Below, in pieces: positions 25,975 through 34,047 of a DNA stretch of 64,000 nucleotides (position 1 is its first letter; the number at the start of each line of letters is the position of its first letter). Source of the stretch: Streptomyces sp. TRM49041 (GTDB taxonomy: Bacteria > Actinomycetota > Actinomycetes > Streptomycetales > Streptomycetaceae). The position numbers and the translations under genes are program-made. The stretch spans positions 124,001-188,000 of the forward strand of contig NZ_VSRY01000171.1 of the NCBI RefSeq assembly GCF_008271805.1, written 5' to 3'. The notes under the pieces are model-generated. The model saw only the letters and a list, made by a program, of their open reading frames with translations. It was not told where the DNA came from and did no database searches.

Positions 25975-26733
25975 GTGGCGCTGAAGCCTGAGCCGACCGC
26001 GCCGTTCCATTCGGTGCAGTACGCCCTGCGCGTCCTGGAAACGGTGTCCCGGCACGGCGGCGGGGTCACCGACGTCCAGATCGCGCGAGAGACCGGGCTG
26101 CCGACCGCACATCTGACCCCACTGCTGCGGATGCTGCGCCGTGAGGGGTACGTGGAGCAGGTCGCCGACGGCGCGTATGTCGTGGGTGACTCGCTCGTCC
26201 TGCTGGGCTCGGGCGCCACGCGCCGCGAAGCCCTGGAAGCCAAACTCCAGGAGACGCTCACGGAGCTGCGCGACTCGGTCGGCGCCGCCGTGTACATCAG
26301 CCGGTACATCGACGGCGAGGTCAAGATCACACAGATGGCGGACGGGCCGCACACGCCGAAGGTCAACGAGTGGGTGGACTTCCGTTCGGCCGCGCACGCC
26401 AGCGCGGTCGGCAAGTGCCTGCTGACCCAGCTGGACCAGAACGGCCGGCGGGACCATCTGTCCCGCCACAGGATCGCCCGGCTGACGTCGCGGACGATCA
26501 CGAGTGAGCGGGTGCTGTTCTCCAAGCTGGACAGCCAGCCGCCGACGGTCCCGGTACTGGACCTCCAGGAGTACGCCGTGGGCACGGTGCGCGCGGCCGT
26601 GCCGCTGACCGCCGGGTCGTCGGTCGGCTGCCTGGCGCTGTCGCTCCCGATCGAGCACGCCCACCGGCTGCGCTCGGCGGCGGACACGCTGAACCGGAGG
26701 GCGGCTCCGGTGGTGCTGTCGCTGGCGCTGTGA
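25975..26733 (+). CDS. IclR-family transcriptional regulator
   Basis: A 252-residue regulator with an N-terminal winged helix (about 10-75; ALRVLETVSRHGGGVTDVQIA) and a C-terminal IclR ligand-binding domain (about 85-245; HASAVGKCLL). GTG 25975 is preceded by a GGGGGA-rich site. It follows the ehu operon after a terminator and could control it, as IclR members often control neighbouring uptake genes; that is inference. tRNA-Lys copy 2 lies directly downstream. Confidence 0.85.
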   Translation: MALKPEPTAPFHSVQYALRVLETVSRHGGGVTDVQIARETGLPTAHLTPLLRMLRREGYVEQVADGAYVVGDSLVLLGSGATRREALEAKLQETLTELRDSVGAAVYISRYIDGEVKITQMADGPHTPKVNEWVDFRSAAHASAVGKCLLTQLDQNGRRDHLSRHRIARLTSRTITSERVLFSKLDSQPPTVPVLDLQEYAVGTVRAAVPLTAGSSVGCLALSLPIEHAHRLRSAADTLNRRAAPVVLSLAL

Positions 26734-26763
26734 GGGCCGTCAGAAGCACCCCCGAGGACCAGG

Positions 26764-26769
26764 TAGTAT
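26764..26769 (+). promoter_or_regulatory. -10 box of tRNA-Lys copy 2
   Basis: TAGTAT starts 21 bases before the tRNA, as for the other two copies. It is the best match of the three to TANNNT. The -35 region is not recognisable. Confidence 0.55.
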
Positions 26770-26784
26770 TAAATCCGTCAGCGG

Positions 26785-26858
26785 GCGCCGCTAGCTCAGT
26801 TGGTTAGAGCAGCTGACTCTTAATCAGCGGGTCCGGGGTTCGAGTCCCTGGCGGCGCA
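26785..26858 (+). tRNA. tRNA-Lys (anticodon CUU), copy 2
   Basis: The 74 bases are identical to copy 1, with the same cloverleaf and CTT anticodon. The 5' flank shares GTCAGCGG/GTCAGCAG with the other copies. Confidence 0.97.
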
Positions 26859-26867
26859 CAGACGAAA

Positions 26868-26897
26868 GAAGGCCCCTCGCGAGAGCGAGGGGCCTTC
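26868..26897. terminator. Terminator after tRNA-Lys copy 2
   Basis: GAAGGCCCCTCGC and GCGAGGGGCCTTC form a 13-bp perfect stem with a GAGA tetraloop, followed by TTGCT. It also serves the convergent LPMO gene ending at 26915. Confidence 0.9.
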
Positions 26898-26914
26898 TTG
26901 CTGCGCCCTGCCGG

Positions 26915-27544
26915 TCAGAACCTGACGTCCGAGCAGGCGTAGAACGCGTTGGCCGTGTCGTGGACCGTCCAGACGGCGAGGATCAGATGCCGGCCCGTCT
27001 TACCGCTCGGAATCCTCCCCTGGTGCGAGAAGGTGTACGGCGGCTGCCGGCCGTTGTAGGGCACGGTCAGGAAGGGCCGGGGGTCGAGGGCCGCGCGGGT
27101 CAGCGGCCTGGAGGCGTCCCAGCCGTCGCGGGTGATGTAGTACCGGAAGTCCGTGGTGCGGTGCGGGGCGGTGAACTGCCAGCGGAAGGTGTAGCTCTGC
27201 CCGCTCGACAGCCGGGTCGCCGGCCAGCCGCCGCCCCGGGGGTCGTCGAGCTGGGCGAACCTGCTGTTGCCGCCCGCACAGATGGTGCCGTCGGCGGGGC
27301 CGCCGGACGGGAAGCCCTTCGGGCCCTCCACGGACTGCGGCTCCCACTGGATGGACCCGCAGTTCGTGACGGTGCCGTTGGCGCAGAGCTTCTGGCGGCT
27401 GATGGGCGCGTCGGTGTAGCCGTGGCTGCCGGCGGTGCCGGTGGCGAGGAGCGAGGCGCCGGCGACGCCGAGGGCGACGACGAGCGCGGTACGTATCTTC
27501 TGTCTCTTCTGTCTCTTCTGCCTCTGCTGTCTCTTCTGTCGCAT
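26915..27544 (-). CDS. AA10 lytic polysaccharide monooxygenase (chitin/cellulose-active)
   Basis: A 209-residue secreted copper enzyme that oxidatively cleaves crystalline chitin or cellulose. After the signal peptide (ALVVALGVAGASLLATGTAGS) the mature protein should begin with His (HGYTDAP), the first copper ligand; the second is in TAPHRTTDF. It ends with the usual NAFYACSDVRF, and four Cys can form disulphides. The single domain has no binding module. The signal-peptide N-region is an odd Arg-Gln-Lys repeat made by 9-base tandem repeats. ATG 27544 is chosen over upstream starts. A DasR-type operator overlaps its predicted promoter, which favours chitin as substrate. Confidence 0.9.
   Translation of the reverse strand: MRQKRQQRQKRQKRQKIRTALVVALGVAGASLLATGTAGSHGYTDAPISRQKLCANGTVTNCGSIQWEPQSVEGPKGFPSGGPADGTICAGGNSRFAQLDDPRGGGWPATRLSSGQSYTFRWQFTAPHRTTDFRYYITRDGWDASRPLTRAALDPRPFLTVPYNGRQPPYTFSHQGRIPSGKTGRHLILAVWTVHDTANAFYACSDVRF
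27501..27541. repeat. 9-base tandem repeat in LPMO signal-peptide N-region
   Basis: Units TGTCTCTTC, TGTCTCTTC, TGCCTCTGC, TGTCTCTTC and a partial fifth unit run head to tail. On the coding strand they give a basic RQK-type repeat. Being a multiple of three, copy-number change would lengthen or shorten the basic region without a frameshift. Confidence 0.85.
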
Positions 27545-27597
27545 GCTGCGGCTCCGGGGTGGAGGTGGGGGAACGCGCGCGCGAGGAGATGGGGCTC

Positions 27598-27644
27598 TGG
27601 TCTGGACCAACCCCCAATTTACGGAGGGGAATCAGTCATGTCCA
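27598..27644 (-). promoter_or_regulatory. LPMO promoter with DasR-type (dre) operator
   Basis: On the minus strand TGGACA (27644-27639), a 17-base spacer and TAAATT (27621-27616) form a good sigma-70-type promoter. TGGTCTGGACCA (27598-27609) overlaps the expected start point. It differs at one central base from the DasR consensus core TGGTCTAGACCA, known to control chitin and N-acetylglucosamine genes in Streptomyces. Repression relieved by amino-sugar phosphates is expected. Confidence 0.75.
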
Positions 27645-27650
27645 TACCAA

Positions 27651-30020
27651 TCACGCACCTTCGGCGGGTGGGGCGTGACCGGTGTAGAAGGCGACGGTCA
27701 GGTCCTTCACCAGGGCCTTGCGCTCATAGTCGTCGAGGTCGACCAGACCACGCGTGGTCAGCCGGTGGACCATGTCGTCCACGGCGTCCACGACGGAGGT
27801 GAGGACGGCGTCGCGGTGCTCGGCGTCGATCGCCGCGATCCGGCGGCGGCGCATCGCCGCCGCGATCTCCGGGGCGTAGTCGATACGGGTCGGCTGCGCC
27901 GAGAAGATCTCGACACCGACCGGGGCGCACTCGGTGGCCAGCATCCGGGTCAGCGCCTCGCCCACCGACTCGGCGTCCCGGAGGGTGGGCGTGCCGCCCT
28001 GGAACGCGTCGGCCGGGAGCTGGGAGAGTACGCGGGCGAGGGCGGCCTCGACCTGTTCGCGGAGGTACTGCTCGTGGTCCGCCACCGTGAGGGCGGCCCG
28101 TACCGTGTCGCGGATCCGCCACACCACCAGGACGACGACCCGCAGGGCCGTGCCGTTCGCGTCGACCGCGGGGAGCGGTTCGCTGCGCCAGTGGCGGAGG
28201 CGTACGTCGATGCGGCGGCGGAGCAGGAGCGGGCTCACCCAGACCAGTCCGGTGCGGCGGACGGTGCCGCGGTAGTCGCCGAAGAGGGTGAGCACCCAGG
28301 CGTGCCCGACTCGGCCGCGTACCAGCCCACCGAACGCGAACAGCGCGAGCAGCACCCCGACGGCCAACAGCACGGACGGGCCGATGGCCAGGCCCCGCCA
28401 CGGGTGGAACGGCAGGCCCAGGGCACGCCCCGCCGACTCGGGCACGGCGCCCGACCACCACACCACCACCACGCACACGGCCACCGCGAGGAGGCCGGCC
28501 AGCACGCCCACCCATCCGGGCAGGACCGCGCCGGGCCGCTCGGCGAGCCGCGGTTCGGCGCTGGGCGCGGGCCGTCGTCCGGCCGGCACCCCGGCGTGCC
28601 GCCCGCCCTTTCCCCGTCCGGTGCCCCGCCGGGTCCCCCCGGCAGGCCCCGGCAGGACCTCCCCGACTGCCCCCAGCAGCATGGTCGCCCCCGGATCGCA
28701 CAGCGCCGCCGCGTCGCCCCCGTCCGGGTGGGACCCGGCGGGCCGCTCGGCCGACGGCGCCTTGTCCATAAGGACCTGACCGGCCGTGCCCTCCCGGACA
28801 GCCGGCTTCACGGCCTCCGTCAGGGGCGCCACGTCGACATCCGGCAGTCCCTTCGCAGACCCCTCGGCGGAGGGCCTCTCGGCGGAGGGCCCCTCGCCGG
28901 CACGGCCCTGCCCGGCCGAACCGTCCGAAGAGGCCGAGCGTTCGGGCACCCGCTCCGAAGCGCCCGACTCGGCCAGGACCGAGAGCTTCGCCGTGGCGGG
29001 CGGCGCCGCGACGGCTCCGAGCCGTCCGGGCGGCCCCGCGCCGACCGACGGACCTGCCGGGTCACCGGGGGCGCCCGCGGCGGACCGGTCGCCCGCGGCT
29101 CCGGGGCCACCCGGGGCGTGTGCGGCGGCGGGGCCCACCGGAGCCGTCGGGGGCGCCACGGCGCCCGGGCCCGTCGGAGCCACCGCGCCCTCCGTGGCGG
29201 GCCCGGCGCATGAACCGGCCGCGGCCACCGGAGCCGCACCAGCGCCCGAAGCTGCCGGGACGGTCGCGGCACCCGGGCGCGTCGGGGCCACCGCGCCGTC
29301 CATGGCGGGCCCGGCCGGGGCGGCCGCCGCGGCCGGGGCGGCCGTACCGTTCGCGCCTCCGGTGGGCGTGGCCGAGGTGGCGTACCCACCCGTCGGATGC
29401 GCCGCCCGGACGGGGTCGTGGTCCGGGGCGGGACCCTCGGGGCGGGACACCGTCGCCGTGGCCTGGCGGCGGGACGCCGTCGCCGTGGCCTCCGGGCAGG
29501 GTGCCGCAGCCCGTTCCTCCCGGTAGGGCGCAGCGAACGGGCCGTCAGACCGGGACTCTGCGGCCAGACCCTCCGGGCGGGACAGGGCAGCCTGGCCGTC
29601 GGGGCGGGACGCCATGACCGGACCCTCCGCGCGGGACGCCATGTCCGGACCCTCCGCGCGGGACGCCGCAGTCGATCCGTCGTGCCAAGACGGCGTAGCC
29701 GGGTCCTCCCACCGGGGCGCCGCAGCCGGGTCCTGCCACCGGGACGTCGCAGCCGGGCCGTCGGGCCAGGGGGTCGTAGCCGGGTCCTGCGGGCGGGGCG
29801 CCGCCGACACGCCCTCCCGGCGGGATGCCGGGCTCGAAGTCGTCTGCGGCAAGGGGGTGTCGCCCGGTGAGGGTTCCGGGGCCGCGCGGAAGAGTAGGTG
29901 CGTCGGGATCGGGGCCGTGGTGTCGAGTCCGATCAAGGGGACGCGTCGGCCCGGGGGCGGGCCCTCCGGCGTCGCCGTGGTCATGGGTGCCACCTCACGC
30001 TCGTCGTGCTCATGGGTCAT
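27651..30020 (-). CDS. SPFH/Band 7 membrane protein with very long repetitive N-terminus
   Basis: A 789-residue protein. Residues about 60-490 are low complexity: first repeats of about 11 residues (DGPAATSRWQD, EGPVMASRPD and similar), then Ala/Pro/Gly-rich sequence. Two hydrophobic segments follow (about 505-575; VLAGLLAVAVCVVVVWW and SVLLAVGVLLALFAF). A stomatin/SPFH domain (about 585-780) ends the protein (TLFGDYRGTVRRTGLVW, LREQVEAALARVLSQLP). SPFH proteins scaffold membrane microdomains. ATG 30020 overlaps the stop of the upstream peptidoglycan-hydrolase-like gene by 4 nt. The disordered part is far longer than usual for the family. Confidence 0.8.
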   Translation of the reverse strand: MTHEHDEREVAPMTTATPEGPPPGRRVPLIGLDTTAPIPTHLLFRAAPEPSPGDTPLPQTTSSPASRREGVSAAPRPQDPATTPWPDGPAATSRWQDPAAAPRWEDPATPSWHDGSTAASRAEGPDMASRAEGPVMASRPDGQAALSRPEGLAAESRSDGPFAAPYREERAAAPCPEATATASRRQATATVSRPEGPAPDHDPVRAAHPTGGYATSATPTGGANGTAAPAAAAAPAGPAMDGAVAPTRPGAATVPAASGAGAAPVAAAGSCAGPATEGAVAPTGPGAVAPPTAPVGPAAAHAPGGPGAAGDRSAAGAPGDPAGPSVGAGPPGRLGAVAAPPATAKLSVLAESGASERVPERSASSDGSAGQGRAGEGPSAERPSAEGSAKGLPDVDVAPLTEAVKPAVREGTAGQVLMDKAPSAERPAGSHPDGGDAAALCDPGATMLLGAVGEVLPGPAGGTRRGTGRGKGGRHAGVPAGRRPAPSAEPRLAERPGAVLPGWVGVLAGLLAVAVCVVVVWWSGAVPESAGRALGLPFHPWRGLAIGPSVLLAVGVLLALFAFGGLVRGRVGHAWVLTLFGDYRGTVRRTGLVWVSPLLLRRRIDVRLRHWRSEPLPAVDANGTALRVVVLVVWRIRDTVRAALTVADHEQYLREQVEAALARVLSQLPADAFQGGTPTLRDAESVGEALTRMLATECAPVGVEIFSAQPTRIDYAPEIAAAMRRRRIAAIDAEHRDAVLTSVVDAVDDMVHRLTTRGLVDLDDYERKALVKDLTVAFYTGHAPPAEGA

Positions 30021-31345
30021 CGGAAGAGCCGCCTCCATGTCTCCGGGCCCGGGTAGCCGTCCGCGACGCCGCCGCGCCAGCCCTGGGCCCGTTGGAAGTC
30101 CTGGACGTTGCGCCGGTCGGCCTCGCCCCAGCGGGGGGTCGGCCCGGTGCCGTAGTGCTTGCCGTAGCCGCGCTTCACCAACTGGCGGCCCAGCATCTCG
30201 ACGTACTCGTTGGACTGGCCCGGCCGGAAGTGGGCGCGGCCCGGGAACGGCGGGGTCACCGATCCGCTCGCCGCGCGAGCCGGGTTGTCCTTGCCCTTAC
30301 CGGTGGTCAGCAGCCGCCAGGTGTGCGGGCCCGGCAGCCCGTCCGCCTCGCTGCCCTCCCAGCCCTGGGCGCGCTGGAACGCCTCCGTCGCCTTCCGGTC
30401 CGCCTCGTCCCACTTCGGGCCAGGGTTCTTGCTGTAGAAGCGGGCGGCGCCCCACTTGATCAGCATCTGGCCCAGAAGGGTGACGTGGTGGTTGTTCGCG
30501 CCGGGGCCGAAGGCGCCCGCCCCCGGGTAGGCCGTGGCCGACGGCGGGCCCTCGTTCCCCCCGGACGACGTGCTGTCCGGGGCCACGCCCAGATAGCGGT
30601 ACGCCACATAGCGGTCGGAGTTCTTCCAGTACGCCAGGGGCGTCGCCTGCCGCCGCGCGTGCGGCTTCGTCTGCTCGTACGCGATGTAGTGCGTGCGCCG
30701 GTGGTCGGTCCAGCCGCCGAAGATCGTGACGTGTGAGCCCTTGACCGGATCGTCCGCATTGTGGAAGAGGAGGATGTCGCCCGGCTCGAGTTCGGCCCAG
30801 GCGATCTTCTCGCCGAAGCGGTGGAGGCTGCCGGTCCACTCGTTGGCGGGCAGGTTCCACGCCATGGAGACGTAGCCCGAGCAGTCCTGCCGGTAGCCGT
30901 CCGTCCAGTACTTCTCCATCGAGTACGGGACCTTCTCGGCGACCCACCGCTGCGCCCGGCTGATGATGTCCGCGCGGGTGCTCTTGGGGAGCGCCGGCAC
31001 GGACATCGGCCCGGCCGTCGGCCCCACCTGCGGGAGGCCGTACAGCCCGGCGGTGCCGCCCTGCGGGGTGTCCGTATCGGAGTCGTCGGTGTCGCGGCCG
31101 GCCGGGTCCACCGGGTGGAACGGCCTGCCCGCCGAGTGGACGGCGCCGCCCGCCGCGCTCGCGCCGCCGCCCAGGACCACCCCCGCGGTGGTGAACAGCA
31201 CAAGCGCCCGGCGGGCGCCGTGGGCCGCCGGGTGCCCGCCCGCCCGTGCGGCCCGCCGGAGCGCGAGCTCGCGCCGCCGCCGGGCGCAGCCGGGGCAGGG
31301 ACAGTCGGCGGCGGGCTCGTACTCCTCGAAGACCGGGACTGTCAT
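30017..31345 (-). CDS. NlpC/P60-type cysteine peptidase-like protein with two peptidoglycan-binding domains
   Basis: A 442-residue envelope protein. A Cys-rich N-terminus (DCPCPGCARRR) and one membrane segment (RALVLFTTAGVVLGGGASAAGG) suggest anchoring or export. About 125-270 is a papain-like NlpC/P60-type domain with catalytic Cys in RQDCSGYVSMAWN and His in KGSHVTIFGG. Two C-terminal repeats (about 290-360 and 375-440) carry AFQRAQGW and DFQRAQGW plus LPGPHTW and YPGPETW, typical of PG-binding modules. ATG 31345 with GGAGGG upstream. It is coupled to the SPFH gene, suggesting a joint envelope task. Confidence 0.8.
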   Translation of the reverse strand: MTVPVFEEYEPAADCPCPGCARRRRELALRRAARAGGHPAAHGARRALVLFTTAGVVLGGGASAAGGAVHSAGRPFHPVDPAGRDTDDSDTDTPQGGTAGLYGLPQVGPTAGPMSVPALPKSTRADIISRAQRWVAEKVPYSMEKYWTDGYRQDCSGYVSMAWNLPANEWTGSLHRFGEKIAWAELEPGDILLFHNADDPVKGSHVTIFGGWTDHRRTHYIAYEQTKPHARRQATPLAYWKNSDRYVAYRYLGVAPDSTSSGGNEGPPSATAYPGAGAFGPGANNHHVTLLGQMLIKWGAARFYSKNPGPKWDEADRKATEAFQRAQGWEGSEADGLPGPHTWRLLTTGKGKDNPARAASGSVTPPFPGRAHFRPGQSNEYVEMLGRQLVKRGYGKHYGTGPTPRWGEADRRNVQDFQRAQGWRGGVADGYPGPETWRRLFR

Positions 31346-31492
31346 ACGGTCCCTCCACGCTCGACAAGATCTATGGACATAACGCATTTTGACGGTCGAA
31401 AGGGAAAAATGACCATCCGACAGGCACATTGGGGTGGAAATTTCCCAGCCGGTCACCCCGCCCGGAGGCCCGGAGCACTCTCCGGCATCGGG

Positions 31493-31498
31493 TAGAGT
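31493..31498 (+). promoter_or_regulatory. -10 box of tRNA-Lys copy 3
   Basis: TAGAGT again begins exactly 21 bases before the tRNA 5' end. No -35 match stands out. Confidence 0.5.
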
Positions 31499-31513
31499 TG
31501 TGCAGGTCAGCAG

Positions 31514-31587
31514 GCGCCGCTAGCTCAGTTGGTTAGAGCAGCTGACTCTTAATCAGCGGGTCCGGGGTTCGAGTCCCTGGCGGCGCA
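31514..31587 (+). tRNA. tRNA-Lys (anticodon CUU), copy 3
   Basis: Identical in all 74 bases to the copies at 17060 and 26785. The flanking GTCAGCAG is shared with copy 1, while sequence further upstream is unrelated. Confidence 0.97.
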
Positions 31588-31593
31588 CGCGAT

Positions 31594-31630
31594 ACCGAGG
31601 CTCCCTCGCCACAGACGAGGGAGCCTCGGT
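31594..31630 (+). terminator. Terminator after tRNA-Lys copy 3
   Basis: ACCGAGGCTCCCTCG and CGAGGGAGCCTCGGT make a 15-bp perfect stem with a 7-base loop, followed by CGTTTT. From here to 31835 I see no gene. Confidence 0.92.
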
Positions 31631-31835
31631 CGTTTTCGGCAGCTCGCCTCCGGGGAGCATCCCGAGGGCCGTACCGGACGAGGGCGACGGCCCGGCCGTC
31701 AAGGAGGTCCGCACGCGGCTCGGCGTGCGGCGCTCGTCCTCGAACGCCCGACGAGTTCAGCCCCCTGGACACCCCCTGCTCGAAGAGCTTGGGGGAGTCG
31801 CAGGAGACGGCGCCCGGTCGCGCGCGCCGGGGTGG

Positions 31836-32489
31836 TCAGTGCACCGCCGTCAGGTACGCCGAGACCACGACGTTGGCGGAGTACGCGGAGGCCGCGCGGT
31901 CGAAGGTGCCGGCGCAGGTGATGAGGCGGAGTTCGGCGCGGGACGGGTCTCGGGGGCCGTAGGCCAGGTGCGCGTCGAAGGTGTGGCGGGAGAAGACGCG
32001 GACGTCCTCGACGGTGAACTCGGCGACCGAGCCGTCCGCCCGGCCGATGTGGACGACGGCGCCGGGGCGGACGGAGCTCAGGCCGTGGAACACGGCGGGC
32101 TTCGACTCCGTGTCCGCGTGGCCGACCAGAAGTGCGGTGCCGCGTGCGCCCGGTGTGGTGCCGGCCGCGTACCAGCCGACGGTCTGCGGCATCTCGTACG
32201 GCGGCGCCTCGATCGCGCCCGACTCCTCCAGGCCGCGGGGTACGACCGGCGCGGTGATGCCGAGCGACGGGACCTCCAGCCGCTGGGGCCTGGCCGACTC
32301 GACGGGCCGGTGCGGGGGCGGCAGCGGTACACCGCGGGGGCGGCCGACGGCGGCCACGTCGCCGGTCGTGGGGGCGGACAGGCTGCCCTGCCCGGCGGTG
32401 ACCTCCTTGCCCCAGAGCCACATGAGGACCAGGAGGAGCGCCCATGTCACGCCCATGAACAGGCGGCCGGTACCGGTCCCGGACGGCAT
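31836..32489 (-). CDS. Class F sortase
   Basis: A 217-residue membrane transpeptidase with one N-terminal helix (FMGVTWALLLVLMWLWG) and an extracellular sortase domain (about 70-215). Catalytic His is in LLVGHADT, Cys in LITCAG and Arg in TFDRAAS. Class F enzymes are actinobacterial and their substrates are poorly known. The upstream gene, 6 bases away on the same strand, encodes a small exported protein with a C-terminal membrane helix; the two form a conserved-looking pair. Confidence 0.88.
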   Translation of the reverse strand: MPSGTGTGRLFMGVTWALLLVLMWLWGKEVTAGQGSLSAPTTGDVAAVGRPRGVPLPPPHRPVESARPQRLEVPSLGITAPVVPRGLEESGAIEAPPYEMPQTVGWYAAGTTPGARGTALLVGHADTESKPAVFHGLSSVRPGAVVHIGRADGSVAEFTVEDVRVFSRHTFDAHLAYGPRDPSRAELRLITCAGTFDRAASAYSANVVVSAYLTAVH

Positions 32490-32495
32490 GGCCGG

Positions 32496-33068
32496 TCAGT
32501 CCGTACCCGGGCCGCGGCGGCGGCGCGTGGACCGCAGGGCGACGGCCACGGCGGCGACCGCGGCGAGGACCAGTCCGATGACCGTGTGCCGGGTGCCGGG
32601 GCCCTGCTCGGCGACGCTCGGCGCCTCGGCGGCGAGCGGGGCAGCGCCCCCGCCACCGGCCCGGACGGGTGCGTGGGGGCTGGGCGGCGCTGTCGGGGAG
32701 ACCTGGACGTGGCCGGCGTCGTGGTGGTCGCGGCCGCCGCAGACGACGGTGACCTGGTACGTGCCGGAGGCGAGCCCGGACTTGACGGTGGTGTCGCCGT
32801 GCAGCGGGCCGCCCTCGCCCGTACGTCCGGAGAGCTCGGCGTCGGCGACGAACGCCGCGGACCGGACCGTCCCGGCCGCGCCGTCGCAGCCCTCGACGCG
32901 GACGTCCACGTCGCCGCCGGGCGTGGCGGCGGCCGGGGTGACCGTGGCGGTGATCCGCGCACCGGCACCGGCGGCCGGGTCGTCCGCGTACGCGGCGTCG
33001 GCGGCCGAGGCGAGCGCGAGCACGGCGGCCGGGCCCGCGGCACGGAGAGCAACCAGTCCTGGGCGCAT
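32496..33068 (-). CDS. Exported protein with C-terminal membrane anchor, sortase F partner
   Basis: A 190-residue protein: signal peptide (AAVLALASAADAAYA), a beta-sandwich-like ectodomain (about 30-130, two Cys), a Pro/Gly-rich stalk and a C-terminal helix followed by RSTRRRRG. This is the layout of a cell-wall sorting substrate, but no LPXTG or LAXTG is visible before the helix. It may be membrane-anchored or processed differently by the adjacent class F sortase. Confidence 0.7.
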   Translation of the reverse strand: MRPGLVALRAAGPAAVLALASAADAAYADDPAAGAGARITATVTPAAATPGGDVDVRVEGCDGAAGTVRSAAFVADAELSGRTGEGGPLHGDTTVKSGLASGTYQVTVVCGGRDHHDAGHVQVSPTAPPSPHAPVRAGGGGAAPLAAEAPSVAEQGPGTRHTVIGLVLAAVAAVAVALRSTRRRRGPGTD

Positions 33069-33182
33069 CGTGAACCTCCTCGTACTCGAAGATTCACTCC
33101 TGTCGGCGCTCTCCGCATCCGCAGCGGACGGCCGACCGGGTCACTACCGGACGGTAGCCCTCCATGACCTCCCCTCCGGCCG

Positions 33183-33962
33183 TCAGACCCGTTCCACCAG
33201 ATCGGCGATCGAGTCGACGACCGTGGAGGGCCGGAACGGGTACCGGTCGACGTCCGCCGGGGTCGTCAGGCCGGTGAGGACCAGGAAGGTCTCCATGCCG
33301 GCCTCCAGCCCCGCCAGCACATCGGTGTCCATCCGGTCGCCGATCATGGCGCTGGTCTCGGAGTGGGCGCCGATCGCGTTGAGGCCGGTCCGCATCATCA
33401 GCGGGTTGGGCTTGCCGGCGAAGTACGGCTCCTTGCCGGTGGCCTTGGTGATCAGGGCGGCGACCGAGCCGGTGGCGGGGAGCGGGCCCTCGGTGGACGG
33501 GCCGGTCTCGTCGGGGTTGGTGCAGATGAAGCGGGCGCCGGTGTTGATGAGCCGGATCGCCTTGGTGAGGGCCTCGAAGCTGTATGTGCGGGTCTCGCCG
33601 AGGACGACGTAGTCCGGCTCATGGTCGGTCAGGACGTACCCGATGTCGTGCAGCGCGGTGGTCAGCCCGGCCTCGCCGATGACATACGCGGTGCCGCCGG
33701 GGCGCTGGGCGTCCAGGAACCGGGCGGTGGCGAGCGCGGACGTCCAGATGTTGGGGATCGGCACGTCGAGGCCCATGCGGGCCAGGCGGGCGTGGAGGTC
33801 GCGCGGCGTGTAGATGGAGTTGTTGGTGAGGACGAGGAACGGCCTCTCCATGTCCCGCAGCTTCTTGAGGAACGCGTCGGCGCCGGGGATCGGAACGCCC
33901 TCGTGGATGAGGACGCCGTCCATGTCGGTCAGCCAGGATTCGATCGGCTTGCGCTCTGCCAT
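33183..33962 (-). CDS. HAD-IIA family sugar/nucleotide phosphatase (NagD-like)
   Basis: A 259-residue cytosolic phosphatase. Motif I WLTDMDGVL keeps both Asp residues, unlike the HAD domains at 610-3075 and 5901-8015. LTNNS (motif II), FAGKPNP (motif III Lys) and MIGDRMDTDVLAG (motif IV) are all present, and a C2B-type cap lies between. NagD relatives dephosphorylate nucleotides or sugar phosphates. It stands alone; 33069-33182 and 33963-34047 hold no gene. Confidence 0.9.
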   Translation of the reverse strand: MAERKPIESWLTDMDGVLIHEGVPIPGADAFLKKLRDMERPFLVLTNNSIYTPRDLHARLARMGLDVPIPNIWTSALATARFLDAQRPGGTAYVIGEAGLTTALHDIGYVLTDHEPDYVVLGETRTYSFEALTKAIRLINTGARFICTNPDETGPSTEGPLPATGSVAALITKATGKEPYFAGKPNPLMMRTGLNAIGAHSETSAMIGDRMDTDVLAGLEAGMETFLVLTGLTTPADVDRYPFRPSTVVDSIADLVERV

Positions 33963-34047
33963 GGGCGGGACTCCTGCCGTACAGATGACTACTGCGACTG
34001 CGTTGCTGGGGCGCCGCGACAGCGCTGTGGCGACGCCCCCAGGGTAG

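Noticed and set aside
29440..29820. Regular 33-base repeats resembling a CRISPR array
   Set aside because: They are in frame, degenerate and encode an 11-residue protein repeat inside the SPFH gene, with no spacers and no cas genes.
17060..31587. tRNA-Lys copies as attachment sites of an integrated element
   Set aside because: All three are full genes with promoters and terminators, and there is no integrase between or beside them.
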